Assembly (NCBI GenBank): GCA_000721375.1
Contig: JOGW01000008.1
Location: 372,001-436,000 of the forward strand
Reading direction: 5' to 3'
DNA length: 64,000 nt
Source: Streptomyces sp. NRRL B-3428
Lineage (GTDB): Bacteria > Actinomycetota > Actinomycetes > Streptomycetales > Streptomycetaceae
A model generated the notes under the pieces. That model worked only from the letters and a program-made list of their open reading frames with translations. It was not told the DNA's origin and did not search any database. Below are positions 23,611-31,973 of this stretch, one piece after another. Position numbers and translations under genes: made by a program. Within the stretch, counting starts at the first letter, position 1, and each line of letters opens with the position of its first letter.

Positions 23611-24171
23611 CTACCGGACCATTTCCCGTGTGAGGGCCCACCGCTCATGGTCGCGCCACGCCCCGTCGATGTACAAGAAGTCCGGCGAGAACCCCTCCAG
23701 GCGGAATCCGCAGCGGCGGGCGAGCGCGATCGACGCGGCGTTGCGCGGCTGCACGTTGATCTCGAGCCGGTGCAACGCGAGTGCGGGTCCGAAGGCGTAC
23801 GCGATGACGAGCCCCATCCCCTCCGTCATCAGGCCCTTGCCCGCGGCGTGCGCGAAGGCACCGTAACCGAGCGCGCCGCACCGGAAGGCGCCCTCGACGA
23901 TGTTGTTGATGTTGATGTAGCCCGCGATCCGGCCGCCGTCCCGTTCGCAGATGAGGAACCCGGCGCGCGAGGAGTCCTCGATCAGCTGCTGCGCGTAGGC
24001 GGCGTAGTGCTCGGCGGTGACGGGCGGCGCGAGCCAGGGACGGTGGAGTTCCCGGCTGGCGCGGGCGAGCGCGGTGAAGGCCTCGCTGTCGGCGTACGTG
24101 AAGTGACGTATGCCGACCCGAGGCCCCACGGCCAGATATGTCGTGCTGTTCTGCGTGGTGCTGTCAGCCAT
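23611..24171 (-). CDS. GNAT acetyltransferase (RimJ/RimL-like)
   Basis: A 186-residue GCN5-family N-acetyltransferase. The acetyl-CoA-binding region shows LGYGAFAHAAGKGLMTEGMGLVIAYAFGPALALHRLEINVQPRNAASIALARRCGFRLEG, a classic RimJ/RimL pattern (motif A, beta-5 HRLEINVQP and the N-A-S-x-x-L helix). Family members acetylate ribosomal-protein N-termini, amino-glycoside antibiotics or small amines. The ATG start is followed by a Ser/Thr/Gln-rich tail. It precedes the O-methyltransferase gene in the same direction by 61 bases. The substrate cannot be assigned from sequence. Confidence 0.87.
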   Translation of the reverse strand: MADSTTQNSTTYLAVGPRVGIRHFTYADSEAFTALARASRELHRPWLAPPVTAEHYAAYAQQLIEDSSRAGFLICERDGGRIAGYININNIVEGAFRCGALGYGAFAHAAGKGLMTEGMGLVIAYAFGPALALHRLEINVQPRNAASIALARRCGFRLEGFSPDFLYIDGAWRDHERWALTREMVR

Positions 24172-24215
24172 GGTCGAACCCTAGAACCAGGGCGACTGCG
24201 CTCCCACCGGTACCC

Positions 24216-24563
24216 CTAGCTGGGGGTGGGCTTCGGGGTGGGCTTCGGAGCGGCCTTGGGGCAGGTCTCCGTCTTCTTCACGACGCCGATGTCCAGCGAC
24301 TGTCCGGTCAGCTCGACGCCCGGTGCGGGTGACTGGGTGCAGACCTTCCAGTTCAGCGGCCACAGGATGTTGCGGTTGAAGCCGCTGACGTCGCGCAGGT
24401 CCACGCGGGTGCGGTAGTCCACGGTCTGGAAGACGTCCATCAGGGCCTTGCCCCTGAAGTCCGGCATCGGCGGACCGGCCGCGGCGGCGGCGGTCACGGT
24501 GAGGGCCGTGGTGGCGAGCACGGTGCCGGTGAGTACGGCGGCGCGCTGGATGAGTGAGGTCAC
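24216..24563 (-). CDS. Secreted PASTA-domain protein
   Basis: A 115-residue exported protein. The signal peptide (residues 1-29, ending TAAAAAG) precedes one PASTA-like domain (MPDFRGKALMDVFQTVDY... CTQSPAPGVELTGQSLDIGVVK) and a Lys/Pro-rich tail (KAAPKPTPKPTPS). PASTA modules bind muropeptides or beta-lactams. Two cysteines may form a disulfide. The GTG start overlaps the stop of the LapA-like gene (GTGA), so the two are coupled. An extracellular cell-wall-associated role is likely. Confidence 0.72.
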   Translation of the reverse strand: MTSLIQRAAVLTGTVLATTALTVTAAAAAGPPMPDFRGKALMDVFQTVDYRTRVDLRDVSGFNRNILWPLNWKVCTQSPAPGVELTGQSLDIGVVKKTETCPKAAPKPTPKPTPS

Positions 24564-24793
24564 TTCCGTCTCCTGATGAGGTAGGCGCCGCACAGCGCAC
24601 CGATCACACCCGTGAGGAGCAGCGCCATCCACAGCGGCATGGTCACTTCGGGGATCAGCAGGCGGATCTTGGTGCTGCGGGTGTTCTCGAAAATGAAGAT
24701 GAGGCCGAGGATGCCGATGGCGGCAACGGTCAGACGTCCGGGCGTCATCAGCCCCTTGGCCTTGCCGCTCTTGGCGTTGTCGTTGGAGCTCAT
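24560..24793 (-). CDS. LapA/DUF1049-like small membrane protein
   Basis: A 77-residue protein with two transmembrane helices (about 20-38 and 52-70) and the DUF1049 pattern FIFENTRSTKIRLLIPEVTMPLWMALLLTGVIGALCGAYLIRRRK. LapA-type proteins are inner-membrane envelope factors. The ATG at 24793 has GGAAGG six bases upstream. It is co-transcribed and coupled with the downstream PASTA-domain gene. Confidence 0.75.
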   Translation of the reverse strand: MSSNDNAKSGKAKGLMTPGRLTVAAIGILGLIFIFENTRSTKIRLLIPEVTMPLWMALLLTGVIGALCGAYLIRRRK

Positions 24794-24996
24794 GCGGGAC
24801 CTTCCGTCCGGAGTGACTCCTTGGCCCCCTGAGGTCAGCATGAGCAGGTGGGCGCCGGGGTCGCACCTGGCCGGTGCCCCTGCGGGTGGCGCTATGGGCC
24901 TAACGGGTGAGGGCGGGTGGCCGCGCGGCCGCGGTGCTGGCTCACTGGGACGACGGCGGACGCACGGCGCGTCCCCGGCCGGAACGGAGCGGGTCC

Positions 24997-25833
24997 ATGA
25001 CGCAGCAGGTGCACGTCGGCCAGGAGCTCGGCCAGGTCAAGGAGACGCTCCTGATGACGCTGTATCTGCGCGCGGTCGACAACCGCCGTGCCCGGCCGGT
25101 GCTCGGCGACCCGTACGCGCAGCGGATCATGGAACAGATCGACTACGACTTCGGACGGCTGCGCGGGCTGCGGGGCAGTGCGTCGCTGGTCGCCGTGCGG
25201 GCACGGCGGTTCGATCTGTGGACCGCCGAGTTTCTGCGGGAGCATCCGGACGGTCTGGTGCTGCATCTGGCGTGCGGTCTGGACAGCCGTCCGCTGCGGG
25301 TGGCGCGGCCGGCCACGGCGCTGTGGATCGATGTGGACTATCCGGAGGTCGTGTCGTTGCGAGAGCGGCTGTACGGGCCGATCGAAGGGGTGCGCACCCT
25401 GGGTGCCTCGGTCACGGAGTCCGCGTGGTGGTCACAGGTGCCGCGTGACCGGCCTGCGCTGGTGGTGGCCGAGGGGCTGCTGATGTATCTCTCGCCGGAG
25501 GACGTCAGCCGGCTGGTGAACAGGGTCGTCGGCCACTTCTCGACGGGCCGGCTCGCCTTCGACGGTGTGGCTCCCTGGGTCAGGTCCGTCTCGGGGCTGC
25601 ATCCGGCGCTGCGTCGCGCGGGCACGTCGTTCCGCTGGGCGCTGCCCGCACCGGAGGTCTTCGCCCGTGCGCATCCGCCGCTGCGGCTGCTCGGCGAGGT
25701 GTCGGGCGTCGACGAGATCGGCCGCCGCGCCCACTCCTCGGCGGCCCGCGCCACGGTCCGCGCACTCGCCAAGGTGCCGATGGTGGGAGAGGCGCTGCGA
25801 GTGGTGAAGTACGGCTTCGCGGTGACGTCCTGA
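24997..25833 (+). CDS. LCMT/TcmP-family class I methyltransferase
   Basis: A 278-residue SAM-dependent methyltransferase of the leucine-carboxyl-methyltransferase/TcmP-like family. The N-terminus has ETLLMTLYLRAVDNRRARPVLGDPYAQRI. Motif I is LHLACGLDSRPLRV, the acidic strand is WIDVDYPEVVSLR, and a later signature is LVVAEGLLMYLSPEDV. TcmP relatives act in tetracenomycin-type polyketide tailoring, others on small carboxylates. The ATG follows GGAGCGGGTCC. It is convergent with the S66 peptidase gene, 19 bases away, and has no biosynthetic neighbours. Confidence 0.85.
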   Translation: MTQQVHVGQELGQVKETLLMTLYLRAVDNRRARPVLGDPYAQRIMEQIDYDFGRLRGLRGSASLVAVRARRFDLWTAEFLREHPDGLVLHLACGLDSRPLRVARPATALWIDVDYPEVVSLRERLYGPIEGVRTLGASVTESAWWSQVPRDRPALVVAEGLLMYLSPEDVSRLVNRVVGHFSTGRLAFDGVAPWVRSVSGLHPALRRAGTSFRWALPAPEVFARAHPPLRLLGEVSGVDEIGRRAHSSAARATVRALAKVPMVGEALRVVKYGFAVTS

Positions 25834-25852
25834 GCCCCGTACGGAGGCGGCT

Positions 25853-26827
25853 TCACCTCAGCGCCGGTACCTCCAGCCGAAGTTCCGCTCCGTCCGGGCC
25901 CGCGTCCAGGACGGCCGGAACTCCGAGCGGCACGGTGAGCGCGCCGTCGCAGTGTCCGAAACCGGACTCCTCCACCACCGGTACGCCGAGCTCCCCGAGC
26001 CGGTCCGCGAACACCGCGCGCACCCCGTCGTAGGGACCGCACTCCTCCCACGAGCCGAGCAGCACACCCGCCACCCCGTCCAGCCAGCCACTGCGCAGGA
26101 GTTGGGTGAGCATACGGTCGAGCCGGTAGTCCTCCTCACCGATGTCCTCCAGGCACAGCAGTCCGCCGCGCGCGCCCGGGCGGGCGTACGGAGTGCCGAG
26201 GTCGGCCGCGAGCAAGCAGAGGCAGCCGCCGAGGGTCACACCGGCTGCGCGTCCGGGCATCAGGGTGCGGCCCGCCGAGATGGTCCGAACCGACTCCGGG
26301 GTGAACAGCGTCGCCCTCAAGTGGTCCTGCGCCCGGGCGTTCTTGATGAAGTCGGCCGCCGCCGTCATGGGACCGTACAGCGTCACCAGACCCAGCCGCG
26401 TCGCGAACGCCTCGTGCAGGGCGGTGATGTCGCTGTACCCCACGAACACCTTCGGGCCCGCCGCCCGCATCGCGTCCCAGTCGAGCTGATCCACCATGCG
26501 CTGCACGCCGTAGCCGCCCCGCGCGCAGAACACGGCGGAGACGGACGGGTCGCACCAGGCCGCCTGCAGGTCGGCCGCGCGCTCGCGGTCGCTGCCCGCG
26601 AGGTAGCTCAACTCCGAGTGTGTGGACAGGACATGGGGCCCGACGACCGGGTCGAGGTCCCAGCCGCGCAGCACGTCGAGGCCTGCCTCAAGGCGCTCCT
26701 CGGGCACGGGCCCGCTGGGTGCGACGACGGCCACGCGCGCGCCGGGCGCGAGCCGCCGGGGCCGGGTGAGCGGGGCGACGCCCCGCGTCGGTGCGGGATC
26801 GTCCCAGCCGCTCGCACCACTCGTCAT
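25853..26827 (-). CDS. S66-family LD-carboxypeptidase
   Basis: A 324-residue cytosolic serine peptidase of family S66 (LD-carboxypeptidase A/MccF). Key regions are VAVVAPSGPVPEERL at the N-terminus, FCARGGYGVQR, the nucleophile loop VGYSDITALH, the catalytic Glu region LLCLEDIGEEDYR and the His region GFGHCDG. Known members cleave the L-lysyl/D-alanyl bond of murein tetrapeptides or inactivate microcin C. It is the last gene of a four-peptidase operon, 17 bases after the S9 gene, which supports a role in recycling D-residue-containing peptides. Confidence 0.88.
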   Translation of the reverse strand: MTSGASGWDDPAPTRGVAPLTRPRRLAPGARVAVVAPSGPVPEERLEAGLDVLRGWDLDPVVGPHVLSTHSELSYLAGSDRERAADLQAAWCDPSVSAVFCARGGYGVQRMVDQLDWDAMRAAGPKVFVGYSDITALHEAFATRLGLVTLYGPMTAAADFIKNARAQDHLRATLFTPESVRTISAGRTLMPGRAAGVTLGGCLCLLAADLGTPYARPGARGGLLCLEDIGEEDYRLDRMLTQLLRSGWLDGVAGVLLGSWEECGPYDGVRAVFADRLGELGVPVVEESGFGHCDGALTVPLGVPAVLDAGPDGAELRLEVPALR

Positions 26828-26844
26828 GGGCTCCCCCTCGCGTC

Positions 26845-28860
26845 TCACTTGCTCAGCTCCAGCGTCTCGATACCTGGCGGGCGCAGCCCGAACACCTGGG
26901 CGTACAGCGAAAGTTCCGCCTCCAGTGCCCGGATCATGGTGTCCGCTCGACGGAAGCCGTGCCCCTCGCCTTCGAAGGCGAGGTAGGCGTGCGGAACCCG
27001 TCGGCCCGCCATCCGCGCCAGGAACCGCTCGCACTGCGCCGGCGGGCAGATCACGTCGTCGAGCCCCTGCAGCAGCAGGAACGGCGCGGTGATGTGCTCG
27101 GCCTGCGCCACCGGTGAACGCTCCGCATAGCGGCCCGGGACCTCGGCGATCGGTCCGACCAGCGATTCGAGGTAGTGCGACTCGAAGTCGTGAGTCTCCC
27201 CGGTCGCCCAGCCTTCGAGGTCGAGCACCGGATAGATGATGGTGCCGCACGCGTAGACATCGGTGGCGGCGAGGGACGCGGCCGTCGTCCAGCCGCCCGC
27301 GCTGCCGCCGCGGATGGCAAGGCGGTCCGGGTCGGCGGTGCCCTCATCGGCGAGTGCGCGGGCCACGGCCGCGCAGTCCTCGACATCCACCACGCCCCAT
27401 TGCTCACGCAGCCGTTCACGGTAGGCGCGCCCGTAGCCGGTGGAGCCGCCGTAGTTGACCTCGGCCACGCCGATACCGCGCGAGGTGAAGTAGGCGATGG
27501 CGAGGTCGAGCACCAGCGCGGCATGCCCCGTGGGTCCGCCGTGTGCCCACACCACATAGGGCGGCAGGGCGTCGTCGGGTCCGCGGAAGCCTGGGTTGTG
27601 CGGTGGATAGATGTGCGCGTGGATGTCCCGTCCGAGCGGTCCGGCGAAGGTGCGGATCTGGGGTTCCGGGTAGTACGCCGGATCCACGGGGTCGTCGTGC
27701 GCGGCGCCGATCACACGGGTGCGCCCGGTGCGGATGTCGAGTTCGACGACCTCCGCCGCGCTGCGCGGACTGGCCGCGGTGCCCACGATCCGCGAGCCGT
27801 GTGCGGCGAGCGTGGCCGACCAGGCGGTCCAGGGCCCCGCCACGTCCACGACATCGCTGGTCTCGGGGTCGAGGACGCCGAGCGAGGTGGTGCCCACGCC
27901 GTGTACGACGGCCACCGTGCCGTTCTCCAACGGCGCGAACCACCGATGCCCGATCTGCCACAGGGGTCCGGCGAACTCCTCGGCACGAGGACAGAGCTCG
28001 GTGACCACGGCCGACCCACCGGGCCCGGAACCCGTTGCGCCCACCTCGGTGCGGCAGAGGTTCCACCACCCGCTGCGGTCAGAGGCGAACAGCAGCCCGC
28101 CGTCGTGCGCCCACTCGACCTGGGCGATCGCCTCCTCGGGTCCACCAGCGACGACCCGCGCCTGCTCGAACGTGCCGCCCTCGGCCACGTCGGCGACGAG
28201 CAACTCGGTGCCGTCCCAGGGCATCCGCGGATGATCCCAGGCGATCCACGCGGCGAGCCTGCCGTCCGGCGACACCCGGGGCGCTGTCACGAACCGGTGG
28301 CGGCCGTCGGACAGGTCACGCACCGCACCCCGGTCGTCGGCGGCCGAACCGTCGAGGGGCACCGCCGCGAGCACCCGCCGCAGATCCTCGGGCCCCTCCC
28401 CCAGGAACTCCTCCAGAACGCACCAGACTTCGCCGCGGTCGACCCTGATCTGCGGATCGACCCAGCGCAGCCCGCCACCCACCGGTGTCACCGGCGTCAG
28501 CGGCACGGGCACGGCTCCTGGCACATCCGGCTCGTACGCGTAGAGCCGCTGGTCTGCGAAGTCGCTGAAGACCACCAGCGCGCCCGATGGCCCGCTCACC
28601 CCGGCCCAGGGCCGGCCGCCGTACTCGACGACGCGGCTGCGCACATTCCAGGGCGCCGGCAGCACCGACTCCTCGCGCCCGTCGGAGCGTCGGCGCACCA
28701 GCGCGCGGCGGCCCGCCTCGGCCGGGCGCGGCTCGGTCCACCACACTTCGTCGCCGACAAACCCGACCCATTCAGGACGGCCGTCGTGCGAGGCCGCGAG
28801 CGCGGCGTCGATGGGCGAGGCCCAGTCCCCGTACGGCTCGGTGCGCACCATGTCCCCCAT
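26845..28860 (-). CDS. S9-family prolyl oligopeptidase-like peptidase
   Basis: A 671-residue cytosolic serine peptidase. The N-terminal two thirds form a beta-propeller (WVGFVGDEVWWTEPRPAEAG, RVSPDGRLAAWIAWD). The C-terminal alpha/beta-hydrolase domain holds the nucleophile elbow GGSAGG, the Asp region LQGLDDVICPP and the His region EGEGHGFRR, giving a complete triad. It removes dipeptides or cuts short oligopeptides. The ATG at 28860 lies four bases after the M20 stop; a second ATG nine bases in (28851) also has a purine-rich stretch upstream. It belongs to the M55-M20-S9-S66 operon. Confidence 0.88.
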   Translation of the reverse strand: MGDMVRTEPYGDWASPIDAALAASHDGRPEWVGFVGDEVWWTEPRPAEAGRRALVRRRSDGREESVLPAPWNVRSRVVEYGGRPWAGVSGPSGALVVFSDFADQRLYAYEPDVPGAVPVPLTPVTPVGGGLRWVDPQIRVDRGEVWCVLEEFLGEGPEDLRRVLAAVPLDGSAADDRGAVRDLSDGRHRFVTAPRVSPDGRLAAWIAWDHPRMPWDGTELLVADVAEGGTFEQARVVAGGPEEAIAQVEWAHDGGLLFASDRSGWWNLCRTEVGATGSGPGGSAVVTELCPRAEEFAGPLWQIGHRWFAPLENGTVAVVHGVGTTSLGVLDPETSDVVDVAGPWTAWSATLAAHGSRIVGTAASPRSAAEVVELDIRTGRTRVIGAAHDDPVDPAYYPEPQIRTFAGPLGRDIHAHIYPPHNPGFRGPDDALPPYVVWAHGGPTGHAALVLDLAIAYFTSRGIGVAEVNYGGSTGYGRAYRERLREQWGVVDVEDCAAVARALADEGTADPDRLAIRGGSAGGWTTAASLAATDVYACGTIIYPVLDLEGWATGETHDFESHYLESLVGPIAEVPGRYAERSPVAQAEHITAPFLLLQGLDDVICPPAQCERFLARMAGRRVPHAYLAFEGEGHGFRRADTMIRALEAELSLYAQVFGLRPPGIETLELSK

Positions 28861-28864
28861 TCCG

Positions 28865-30214
28865 CTAGGCCGTTCGCAGAAAGCGGCTCAGTACCCGGGC
28901 GCCGAAGTGCAGTCCCTCCACGGGCACCCGCTCGTCGACACCATGGAACATCGCCGCGTAGTCGTAGTTCTCGGGGAGCTTCAGGGGTGAGAAGCCGTAC
29001 CCGGTGATGCCGAGGCGGGAGAACTGCTTGGCGTCCGTCCCTCCTGACATACAGAACGGCACGACATGCCCGTCCGGTTCGAACTCCTCGACCGCTGCCC
29101 GCATCTTGCGGTACGTGGCCGAGTCCACGGGCGCTTCGAGGGCGACCTCGCGGTGGTGGAACTCCCACTCGACGTCGGGCCCGGTGAGCGCGTCGAGGGT
29201 CTGGCGGAACTCCTCCTCGCCGCCCGGCAGATAGCGCCCGTCGACATAGGCGACGGCCTCGCCCGGAATCACGTTGACCTTGTATCCGGCCTGCAGCATC
29301 GTCGGGTTGGCGCTGTTGCGCACCGTGGGCTCGACCAGTGCGGCGGCCCGACCGAGCTTGCTCAGGAGCGCATCCACGTCGAAGTCCGGTGCGTGGACAT
29401 CCGTCTCGACTCCGTGCAGCTTGGCGAGTTCGGTGAGCGCCGCCCGTACGGTCGCGGTCAGCCGCACCGGCCACTGGTGCTCGCCGATCCGCGCGATGGC
29501 CTGGGCGAGGTGAGTGACCGCATTGGCCCGGTTCACCTTGGAGCCATGGCCGGCCCGGCCGCGCGCGGTGAGCTTGAGCCAGCCCGTGCCGCGCTCACCG
29601 GCCGCGATCGGGTAGAGCGCCATACCGGGACCGGCGTGGAAGGTGAACGCGCCGGATTCACTGATCCCTTCGGTGCACCCTTCGAAGAGACCCGCATGCC
29701 GGTCCGCGAGGAAGCCGGAACCGTCCTCGGCGCTGGCCTCCTCGTCCGCGGTGAACGCGATGACCAGGTCACGCCGTGGGCGGATGCCCTGGCGGGCCCA
29801 GGAGCGGACGACGCTGAGGATCATCGCGTCCATGTTCTTCATGTCGACCGCGCCACGGCCCCAGACGACGCCGTCGCGGATCTCCCCGGAGAACGGGTCG
29901 ACCTGCCAGTCCTTGGCCTCCGCGGGCACCACGTCCAGATGACCGTGCACGAGCAGGGCCTCGGCGGAGGGATCGGTGCCCTCGATCCTGGCCACGACAT
30001 TGGCGCGCCCCGAAGTGCGCTCCAGAAGTGTGGGTTCCAGGCCCGCGCCCGCGAGTTGTTCCGCCGCGTACTCCGCGGCGGGCCGCTCACGGCAGTCGCC
30101 GCCGCCCCGGTTGGTGGTGTCGATCCGGATCAGCTCGGAGGTGAACCGGACCACCTCGTCGAGCCCGGCCTCGTCGATCCCGCTGTCCGTCATCTGTGCA
30201 CTGTGCTCAGCCAT
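28865..30214 (-). CDS. M20-family metallopeptidase
   Basis: A 449-residue zinc peptidase of the M20/M25/M40 family. The metal-ligand motifs are all visible: LVHGHLDVVPA, WGRGAVDMKNMD, FTADEEASAEDGSG and the late CMSGGTDAKQFSR. A dimerisation lid lies between (GRAGHGSKVNRANAV). It probably cleaves dipeptides or N-acyl amino acids in the cytosol. I chose ATG 30214 because GAGGAGCAGT is immediately upstream. Its first eight bases overlap the end of the M55 gene, so the genes are translationally coupled. Confidence 0.9.
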   Translation of the reverse strand: MAEHSAQMTDSGIDEAGLDEVVRFTSELIRIDTTNRGGGDCRERPAAEYAAEQLAGAGLEPTLLERTSGRANVVARIEGTDPSAEALLVHGHLDVVPAEAKDWQVDPFSGEIRDGVVWGRGAVDMKNMDAMILSVVRSWARQGIRPRRDLVIAFTADEEASAEDGSGFLADRHAGLFEGCTEGISESGAFTFHAGPGMALYPIAAGERGTGWLKLTARGRAGHGSKVNRANAVTHLAQAIARIGEHQWPVRLTATVRAALTELAKLHGVETDVHAPDFDVDALLSKLGRAAALVEPTVRNSANPTMLQAGYKVNVIPGEAVAYVDGRYLPGGEEEFRQTLDALTGPDVEWEFHHREVALEAPVDSATYRKMRAAVEEFEPDGHVVPFCMSGGTDAKQFSRLGITGYGFSPLKLPENYDYAAMFHGVDERVPVEGLHFGARVLSRFLRTA

Positions 30215-31040
30215 ACTGCTCCTCGACCGCGGCGGAGACGACCGTGGTGACCGCCTTGAACGTACGAATCCCCTCATACATGGTCGGGCTGGTGTAGGCG
30301 ACTCTCCGCTCCCCGGAGCGCTCCACCCCGGGCACCACCGTGGCCGCGAGCGTCAGGTGTTCGGCGTCGAACTCCAGCTCCACGGTGAAAGGCCCGCCGT
30401 GCACCGGCTCATGACGCACCGCCAGGGCGGCCGCCTCCTTGGCGGCGGCCCGGATGTCGGCGGCGGTCCGCCGGGGCGTACGGCACACCGCCGCATACCG
30501 CGACACATGGTCCTTCACGGCGACCTTGAGGGCGCCCGGTGCGTACCCGAGAGCGTCCTCGCAGGTCAGATCGTCGCCCGTGACCAGCACGACCGGCACC
30601 CCGAACTCGGCGACCACATGCGAGTTGAGCAGTCCCTCGCTCGCCCGTACATCGTTCACCCACACCCCGGTGATGGAGTTGGCCAGATACGTATGGGCCA
30701 GGACCCCTTCCGTACCCGCGCCCGTGTGGTACCCGATGAAGGCGATCCCGTCCACGTCCCCGTGCTGCACACCTTCGACCATGCTGAGCGACTTGTGCCG
30801 GCCGGTGAGCATCTCGGCCCGGTCGTCGAGCTGTTCGAGCAGCAGATTGCGCATGGACCAGTGCGCCTCGTTGATGAGCACCTCATCGGCGCCGCCGTCG
30901 AAGAAGCCGAGCACCGCGGCGTTCACGTCCGAGGTGAACAGGGAGCGGCAGCGCTCCCACTGCGCATGGCCCGGCAGCACATCGGCAGGCCAGGTCACAC
31001 CGGTGGCGCCTTCCATGTCGGCGCTGATGAGGATCTTCAT
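30207..31040 (-). CDS. dppA: M55-family D-aminopeptidase (DppA-like)
   Basis: A 277-residue zinc peptidase of family M55, typified by the Bacillus self-compartmentalising D-aminopeptidase DppA. The ligand motifs are MKILISADMEGATGV (Asp, Glu), INEAHWSMRN (His), GYHTGAG (His) and the Glu region RASEGLLNSHVVAEFGVPVVLVTGDD. It releases N-terminal D-amino acids from short peptides. It opens the four-peptidase operon and is divergent from an Asp/Glu racemase gene across a 173-base region with an inverted repeat and DnaA-box-like sites. This pairing points to D-amino-acid peptide use. Confidence 0.9.
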   Translation of the reverse strand: MKILISADMEGATGVTWPADVLPGHAQWERCRSLFTSDVNAAVLGFFDGGADEVLINEAHWSMRNLLLEQLDDRAEMLTGRHKSLSMVEGVQHGDVDGIAFIGYHTGAGTEGVLAHTYLANSITGVWVNDVRASEGLLNSHVVAEFGVPVVLVTGDDLTCEDALGYAPGALKVAVKDHVSRYAAVCRTPRRTAADIRAAAKEAAALAVRHEPVHGGPFTVELEFDAEHLTLAATVVPGVERSGERRVAYTSPTMYEGIRTFKAVTTVVSAAVEEQYG

Positions 31041-31080
31041 GCGGAAGACCGTACGCGCCGAGCCGAGGCCTCACCAGCCC

Positions 31081-31122
31081 TGTGGATAACTGTCGCTGGA
31101 CTGGACCTCTGGCTTTTCCACA
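31081..31122. promoter_or_regulatory. Pair of DnaA-box-like sequences in the divergent region
   Basis: TGTGGATAA at 31081-31089 is the exact reverse complement of the DnaA box TTATCCACA. TTTTCCACA at 31114-31122 differs from it by one base and faces the other way. They lie between dppA and the racemase gene. Two sites are far fewer than an origin; they may be a titration or regulatory site or chance. Confidence 0.4.
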
Positions 31123-31143
31123 GGGCCCGCCACGGGCCCTGTG
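31119..31143. promoter_or_regulatory. Perfect 10-bp inverted repeat, operator-like
   Basis: CACAGGGCCC, five bases GCCAC, then GGGCCCTGTG, between the M55 gene and the racemase gene. It is placed about 70-95 bases before the racemase ATG and 80-100 before the dppA ATG, as expected for an operator controlling both. Confidence 0.5.
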
Positions 31144-31213
31144 CACCCCCCTGCACCACAGCAAAGGAACGCTTATGGGGCACAGTGACGCCACAGGCAA
31201 CAGAAGGGGCGAC

Positions 31214-31909
31214 ATGAAGACCATCGGGCTGATCGGCGGCATGAGCTGGGAGTCCAGCGCGGAGTACTACCGGCTGCTCAACGAGTTCACCCGCGAGCGG
31301 CTCGGCGGGCTGCACTCGGCACGCTGCGTGCTCTACTCCGTGGACTTCGCGGAGATCGAGGCGCTGCAGGTCGCCGGGGAGTGGGAGGCGTCCGGGAAGA
31401 TCCTCGCGGACGCCGCGCGCAGCGTGGTGGCCGCGGGCGCGGACATGGTGCTGATCTGCACCAACACCATGCACAAGGTCGCGGACCAGGTACAGGCGGC
31501 GGTGCCCGTGCCGTTGGTCCACCTTGCCGACACCACCGCGCTCGCCGTACGGGCCGCAGGGATGCGCCGAGTCGGCCTGCTCGGCACGGCGTTCACGATG
31601 GAACAGGACTTCTACCGCGGCCGGCTCGCCCGGCACGGGCTGGACGTGCTGGTCCCGGACACCGAAGAGCGGGCTCTCGTCCACCGCGTCATCTACGACG
31701 AGTTGTGCCTCGGCGTCGTACGGGAGGAGTCGCGCGACGCGTATCGGACGGTCATCGACCGGCTCATCGCCGAGGGTGCGGAGGGCATCGTCCTGGGTTG
31801 TACGGAGATCGAGCTGCTCATCGGCCCCGAGGACAGCCCGGTCCCCGTCTTCCCGACGGCCCGGCTGCATGCCGAGGCCGCGGTGGAGCTGGCCTTGGCC
31901 GAGAACTGA
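31214..31909 (+). CDS. Aspartate/glutamate racemase family protein
   Basis: A 231-residue cofactor-independent racemase of the Asp/Glu family. Both catalytic cysteines are present: ICTNTMHK in the N-terminal lobe and LGCTEIELL in the C-terminal lobe. The start GGMSWESSAEYY is typical of the aspartate-racemase subgroup. It interconverts L- and D-forms of an acidic or broad-range amino acid. I chose ATG 31214 (MKTIGLIGG) after AAGGGGCGAC; an upstream in-frame ATG at 31172 is less likely. It is divergent from the peptidase operon and probably under the same control. Confidence 0.87.
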   Translation: MKTIGLIGGMSWESSAEYYRLLNEFTRERLGGLHSARCVLYSVDFAEIEALQVAGEWEASGKILADAARSVVAAGADMVLICTNTMHKVADQVQAAVPVPLVHLADTTALAVRAAGMRRVGLLGTAFTMEQDFYRGRLARHGLDVLVPDTEERALVHRVIYDELCLGVVREESRDAYRTVIDRLIAEGAEGIVLGCTEIELLIGPEDSPVPVFPTARLHAEAAVELALAEN

Positions 31910-31973
31910 GATCCGAGAGCCCGCTCACGAACATGACCCGCCAACCGCAGGAACCACCTGACGCAAGCCTCGC

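Noticed and set aside
24200..24235. A third copy of the palindromic element near the PASTA gene stop
   Set aside because: GGTACCCC and GGGGGT are present, but the conserved TTGAG tail is missing, so the likeness is too weak.
31081..31143. A replication origin
   Set aside because: Only two DnaA-like boxes are present, with no AT-rich segment and no dnaA, dnaN or parAB genes.
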